This document shows positions 8,691 to 11,189 of a stretch of 11,189 nt of DNA, in pieces; within the stretch, counting starts at the first letter, position 1, and every line of letters starts with the position of its first letter. This DNA is from Clarireedia homoeocarpa. Taxonomy: Eukaryota > Ascomycota > Leotiomycetes > Helotiales > Rutstroemiaceae. Both the position numbers and the translations under genes were made by a program. Location of the stretch: the NCBI GenBank assembly GCA_001465935.1, contig LNKV01000159.1, forward strand, positions 5,448 through 16,636. Direction: 5' to 3'. The notes under the pieces were generated by a model. That model saw only the letters and a program-made list of their open reading frames with translations, ran no database searches and had not been told where the DNA came from.

Positions 8691-8953
8691 TAACTAGCTT
8701 CGATTACCTTAACTCTATTATCAAGTATATTAAGTCCCAAGACTAGGTATTAGTACTAGAATAATATATTAAATCGAAAACTAACTAATTAGTTAAAGAG
8801 ATTAATTATTTATTAACTTATAAATTAGTTATCCGAAATAAGTTTTCAATCTTATCTAGTATAAAATATATAATTACTAGCGCCTTTTATTAGTTTAAAA
8901 TAGGCTATAAATACCTTAAAGCTTATTTATATCGATTAAACTTTAACTTGTCT

Positions 8954-9010
8954 AATAAGTATATATATAGTTAAAAAAAGATTATAAAGTATTTAATATT
9001 AGTATACTAT
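8954..9010 (+). other. Degraded C-terminal Cys/His motif of ORF2, copy 2
   Basis: Fungal LINE ORF2 proteins usually end with a C-x-C ... H-x-x-x-x-C element. Here the frame reads NKYIYS, a stop, then KKIIKYLILVYY, with Tyr at each expected Cys and His position. TGC or TGT to TAC or TAT, and CAC or CAT to TAC or TAT, are the CpA/TpG mutations of RIP on either strand. Confidence 0.65.
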
Positions 9011-9131
9011 TAATTTATTCTAATATAAAAGAAGTTAAGAGATAAGTTAAATACTAATTAATTAAACTTAAAACTTTTATTTAATACTAAACCCGGAATA
9101 GATACTAGTTTAACTTATATAAATAAAATTA

Positions 9132-9581
9132 TAATATTGAAAAATAAGGTTTTTACTTTATATTGTTATTTAAAAAAAAACTCTTAAATCGAAAAAATAT
9201 ATATAGTTATTAAAAACGATCGGATCTTTTATTATAACGACTAATTATAATATAATAGTTCGAATAAAGTAATTAGCTTTATTATATAACCCGGCGCTAT
9301 CGAGTTATTATTATTAATATCGAAAAGTAAGGTTTTTACTCTATATCGCGATTTTTTATTAATATTTCAAAAAAATATAAAAACAATTAAAAACAATTAA
9401 AAATCTATTAAAAAATATATAAAAAATACTATTTCTAAGTATATTAGTTTCTATAGATCTATTAAATTAAAAATTATTTTAATATAATACTTGGTTTCTA
9501 AATTATTATCACCGATACTAAATTACTTTATATTATAAAAATTCACTTAAAATCAATTATCTACTCTAACGATATTAAACT
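9132..9581 (+). promoter_or_regulatory. 5' UTR of LINE copy 3 with a partial tandem repeat
   Basis: The leader contains two related units. One starts at 9132 (TAATATTGAAAAATAAGG...) and the other at 9315 (TAATATCGAAAAGTAAGG...), 183 bases apart. The first unit carries the TA-type changes at nearly every difference, so it is the more decayed. Copy 1 ends within the first unit, so copy 3 reaches about 50 bases further 5'. Such monomer repeats in a LINE 5' UTR usually hold the promoter; that role is inferred here. Several CpG sites kept in copy 1 have become TTA in this copy at about 9303-9318. Confidence 0.6.
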
Positions 9582-11189
9582 ATAATATTAAATTAAAAAT
9601 ATTACTTCGGGTTTAATAAAAGGATATTAAAGAATAATTAAATTATAAGTTTATTTAGTAAAGTTTTTTTAAGATTAATATACTTTCTAAAAAGAGAGAT
9701 ATTAGTACTATTTAAAATAGAAGACTCTTCGATATTAATTAATTAAAATACTTGGAACTTAGAAACTAACTTTTTTTTAACTATTTCCTTAGTTACTCTA
9801 ATTATTATTAGATCTAGTCTTCTAGTTCTGATTATAGATATTACTATATTGCCGACTCTATTAGTTACCTATAAATTTAACTTTTAAATTAATATATCTA
9901 GCTTTTTAAACGATCTAAATATAAACTCTTTTTTTAAATCTATTATAAATAAAATCCTATTTCGACTATCTAAAAGAATTAACTCTTTCTCTTTAGCTAA
10001 TCGGACTAATAAAAATCCGAGAATTATTAAACTTGCTAGCGACTCTATTAGTATTAAAATCTTATAAGCCTGTGATTTATTAATTAAAGCTTTATTATTA
10101 GTTAAGTTTAGAGAAAAGTAAACTAATATTTTAAATTTAATTAAGATCTTCCGGGAATATACTAAGTTTAACTAAATTAAAAAAGCTAGTTAATTACTAA
10201 TAGAATAAATTAATAATCTAGAATATATAACTAGATATATCGAGACTAAGGCTATTATTAATATTAATATAATTAAAGTAATTTAAACTAAAGTTAAATC
10301 CCTTAATATTAAAAAATTAAATATTAATCCGATTATTCTATTTAATATTATATTTAATATTAAGCTTAATACCGAACTTAATATTATTATTAAACCGACC
10401 TTCGTTTTAATAACTACTACTAATATTAATAACTTATAAACTACTATTAATATTAAAAAGCTTATTAAAAAAACTAAAAAAATAATTAATCGATTAATTC
10501 TAATTCGAGATTAATATAAACTTATTTCTTTATTACAACTTCGAAACTTGTTTAATAAGACTTTTAAGTTAAAAGGTATTAAAGGACTTATTATATCGAC
10601 TATTTCGATTATAACTAATAAAAAGAACTTAGTTATTACTACTATAGCCTCTTATATTACTGACTTTTTAATTGAGAAGCTAGTAATTTAGGAAAAAACT
10701 ATTAGTTTCCAAACTATTTAAAAAAATAAATTATAGTTTAAAGTAGTATTATATAGTATTCCGATTAATAACTTTAATATACTTAATAGAATAAAGTTAA
10801 TCTTGAATAAACTTAAGACTTTTAATAAAAGTCTAAAGTTAAAACTTATTAAACTATTTTATTAACTTAACTCAGTTACTAACCGAGCGATAAAAAAAAC
10901 TAACTTAGTAATAGTCTTATTTATAACTAATAAGAAAGTAGATAAGTATATATATAATTATATATATATAGTCGGAATTAACTATCGAGCTAAAAAGCTA
11001 TTAATTATAGTTAAGTCTACTTAGTATATTAAGTACTTAGGCTTTAGGTATATAATATAATATTACAAAAAAGTAGCTAAATATAGTCTATATAGCGAGC
11101 TATACAATACTTCCTAATATTATTATAGTGTTTGTAATAAAAGAGGTAAAAGCTATTCTTACTTAGTATTTAAATATACTAATTACGGA
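9582..11189 (+). pseudogene. LINE ORF1 (Gag-like), copy 3, dead, 3' end outside window
   Basis: The start is placed at the ATA codon 9582-9584, which aligns with the surviving ATG of copy 1 (6286-6284) and so looks like a RIP-mutated ATG. The frame (first base divisible by 3) is the same at 9582 and in the zinc knuckles at 11025-11189, with no net frameshift but many TAA and TAG stops. The region before the knuckles reads KKVDKYIYNYIYIVGINYRA, a pattern close to the end of fungal LINE Gag proteins. All but one of the expected knuckle cysteines are Tyr; TGT at 11133-11135 survives. The middle of the protein is not conserved enough for domain calls. Confidence 0.82.
11025..11189 (+). other. Zinc-knuckle region of Gag, copy 3, Cys replaced by Tyr
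   Basis: The frame reads YIKYLGFRYII-stop-YY, then KYSLYSELYNTS and YSVCNKRGKSY, matching C-x2-C-x4-H-x4-C and following C-x2-C units if most Tyr codons are read as former Cys (TGC or TGT to TAC or TAT) or His (CAC or CAT to TAC or TAT). Only one Cys codon remains. These knuckles normally bind LINE RNA. The window ends inside them. Confidence 0.8.

Larger units (their letters stand above)
6680..9131 (+). mobile_element. LINE copy 2, 3' half only (RT to ORF2 C-terminus)
   Basis: A second copy of the same LINE family lies on the plus strand, beginning inside ORF2 just upstream of the RT fingers. Homology to copy 1 (inverted) begins at about 6680, directly against the 5' end of copy 1. It ends at about 9131 inside the ORF2 C-terminus, directly against the 5' UTR of copy 3. 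Either copy 1 was inserted into it, or it is a 5'-truncated insertion. No poly(A) tail or 3' UTR is seen at its right end, which suggests that copy 3 was inserted into it. It lacks the 329-bp insertion and the 373-bp duplication seen in copy 1, so it preserves the ancestral arrangement. Confidence 0.85.
6680..9131 (+). pseudogene. LINE ORF2 fragment (RT-RNase H), copy 2, dead
   Basis: The translation shows TPGPNRI (6729-6746, fingers G-P-D-G), NIKRAFN (7119-7139, first catalytic Asp to Asn), an LFLIYIH strand, and YINN at 7376-7387 in place of the YxDD catalytic box. An Asp/Asn-rich linker at about 8026-8054 leads to RNase H at about 8276-8690. The ORF2 C-terminus follows, with the SAFYQFKIGYKYLKAYLYRL-like stretch at about 8878-8940 that is highly characteristic of fungal LINEs. 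The frame is continuous from 8276 to 9131 apart from RIP-type stops. One 1-bp deletion in an A run near 7170, compared with copy 1, shifts the RT frame. Both catalytic RT aspartates are mutated, so the protein is dead. Confidence 0.88.
9132..11189 (+). mobile_element. LINE copy 3, 5' end (5' UTR and gag), window-truncated
   Basis: A third copy of the same LINE family sits in the same orientation as copy 2 and directly after it. It supplies a 5' UTR with an internal 183-bp-period repeat and a gag pseudogene that runs off the window in the zinc knuckles. Its ORF2 should follow outside the window. It is the inverted counterpart of 4677-6682. Confidence 0.85.
9186..11189. repeat. Large inverted repeat, right arm
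   Basis: This is the reverse complement of 4677-6682, covering the LINE 5' UTR and gag up to the zinc knuckles. The spacer between the arms is about 2.5 kb and is itself homologous, in opposite orientation, to the ORF2 part of copy 1. Confidence 0.88.

Noticed and set aside
6680..9131. LTR retrotransposon or viral polymerase origin of the RT
   Set aside because: There are no LTRs, no integrase or protease motifs, and the EN-RT-RNase H order with the fungal LINE C-terminus fits a non-LTR element.
4677..9200. Twin-priming (5' inversion) of a single LINE insertion
   Set aside because: Twin priming gives an inverted 5' part plus a direct 3' part that together make one element. Here the inverted part already contains the full ORF2, so RT and RNase H are present twice and at least two elements are needed.
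1..11189. Mitochondrial, Plasmodium-like or other naturally AT-rich genome
   Set aside because: The decay is transition-biased between repeated copies, CpG is partly kept while CpA/TpG is nearly gone, and the content is fungal-type LINE sequence. This fits RIP rather than a native AT-rich coding genome.
1..11189. Intact protein-coding gene, novel operon or defence system
   Set aside because: All frames are broken by frequent stops and almost no start codons exist. Every long recognisable stretch maps to the LINE or to its small insertion.

Overview
This window looks like AT-rich, transposon-filled DNA from a filamentous ascomycete (Pezizomycotina) that has been heavily damaged by repeat-induced point mutation (RIP). 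TpA is extremely common and CpA/TpG are nearly gone. By eye I find no ATG on the plus strand and only two CAT triplets (ATG on the minus strand), at 712-714 and 6284-6286. Aligned copies differ mostly by C/T and G/A transitions, many of which make stop codons (CAA, CAG and TGG to TAA or TAG). No intact gene, tRNA, rRNA or host gene is visible. Everything I can assign is a dead copy of one family of non-LTR retrotransposon (LINE). It has a Gag-like ORF1 with zinc knuckles, and an ORF2 with AP endonuclease, reverse transcriptase (RT), RNase H and a conserved C-terminal region. This layout fits the Tad1/I-like LINEs of fungi; the clade is an inference.

Layout: (1) 1-6682, minus strand: a nearly complete LINE, 5' end at about 6682, gag 6286 to ~4620, ORF2 ~4620 to ~50, with the 3' end beyond base 1. 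Two later events interrupt it: a 373-bp tandem duplication in the RNase H segment (733-1478), and a 329-bp plus-strand insertion (1605-1933) ending in 37 uninterrupted A residues and flanked by a perfect 12-bp target-site duplication. (2) ~6680-9131, plus strand: the 3' half of ORF2 (RT, RNase H, C-terminus) of a second copy, which also supplies the empty-site version of the 329-bp insertion. (3) 9132-11189, plus strand: the 5' UTR and gag of a third copy, cut by the window edge inside the zinc knuckles.

Copies 1 and 3 form a large inverted repeat (4677-6682 against 9186-11189) around the oppositely oriented ORF2 fragment. The simplest history is nested or clustered LINE insertion, RIP of the repeats, a local duplication, and a small poly(A)-tailed retroelement landing in copy 1. 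I see no sign of a novel multi-gene system. The most interesting item is the poly(A)-tailed element at 1605-1933, whose family I do not recognise.
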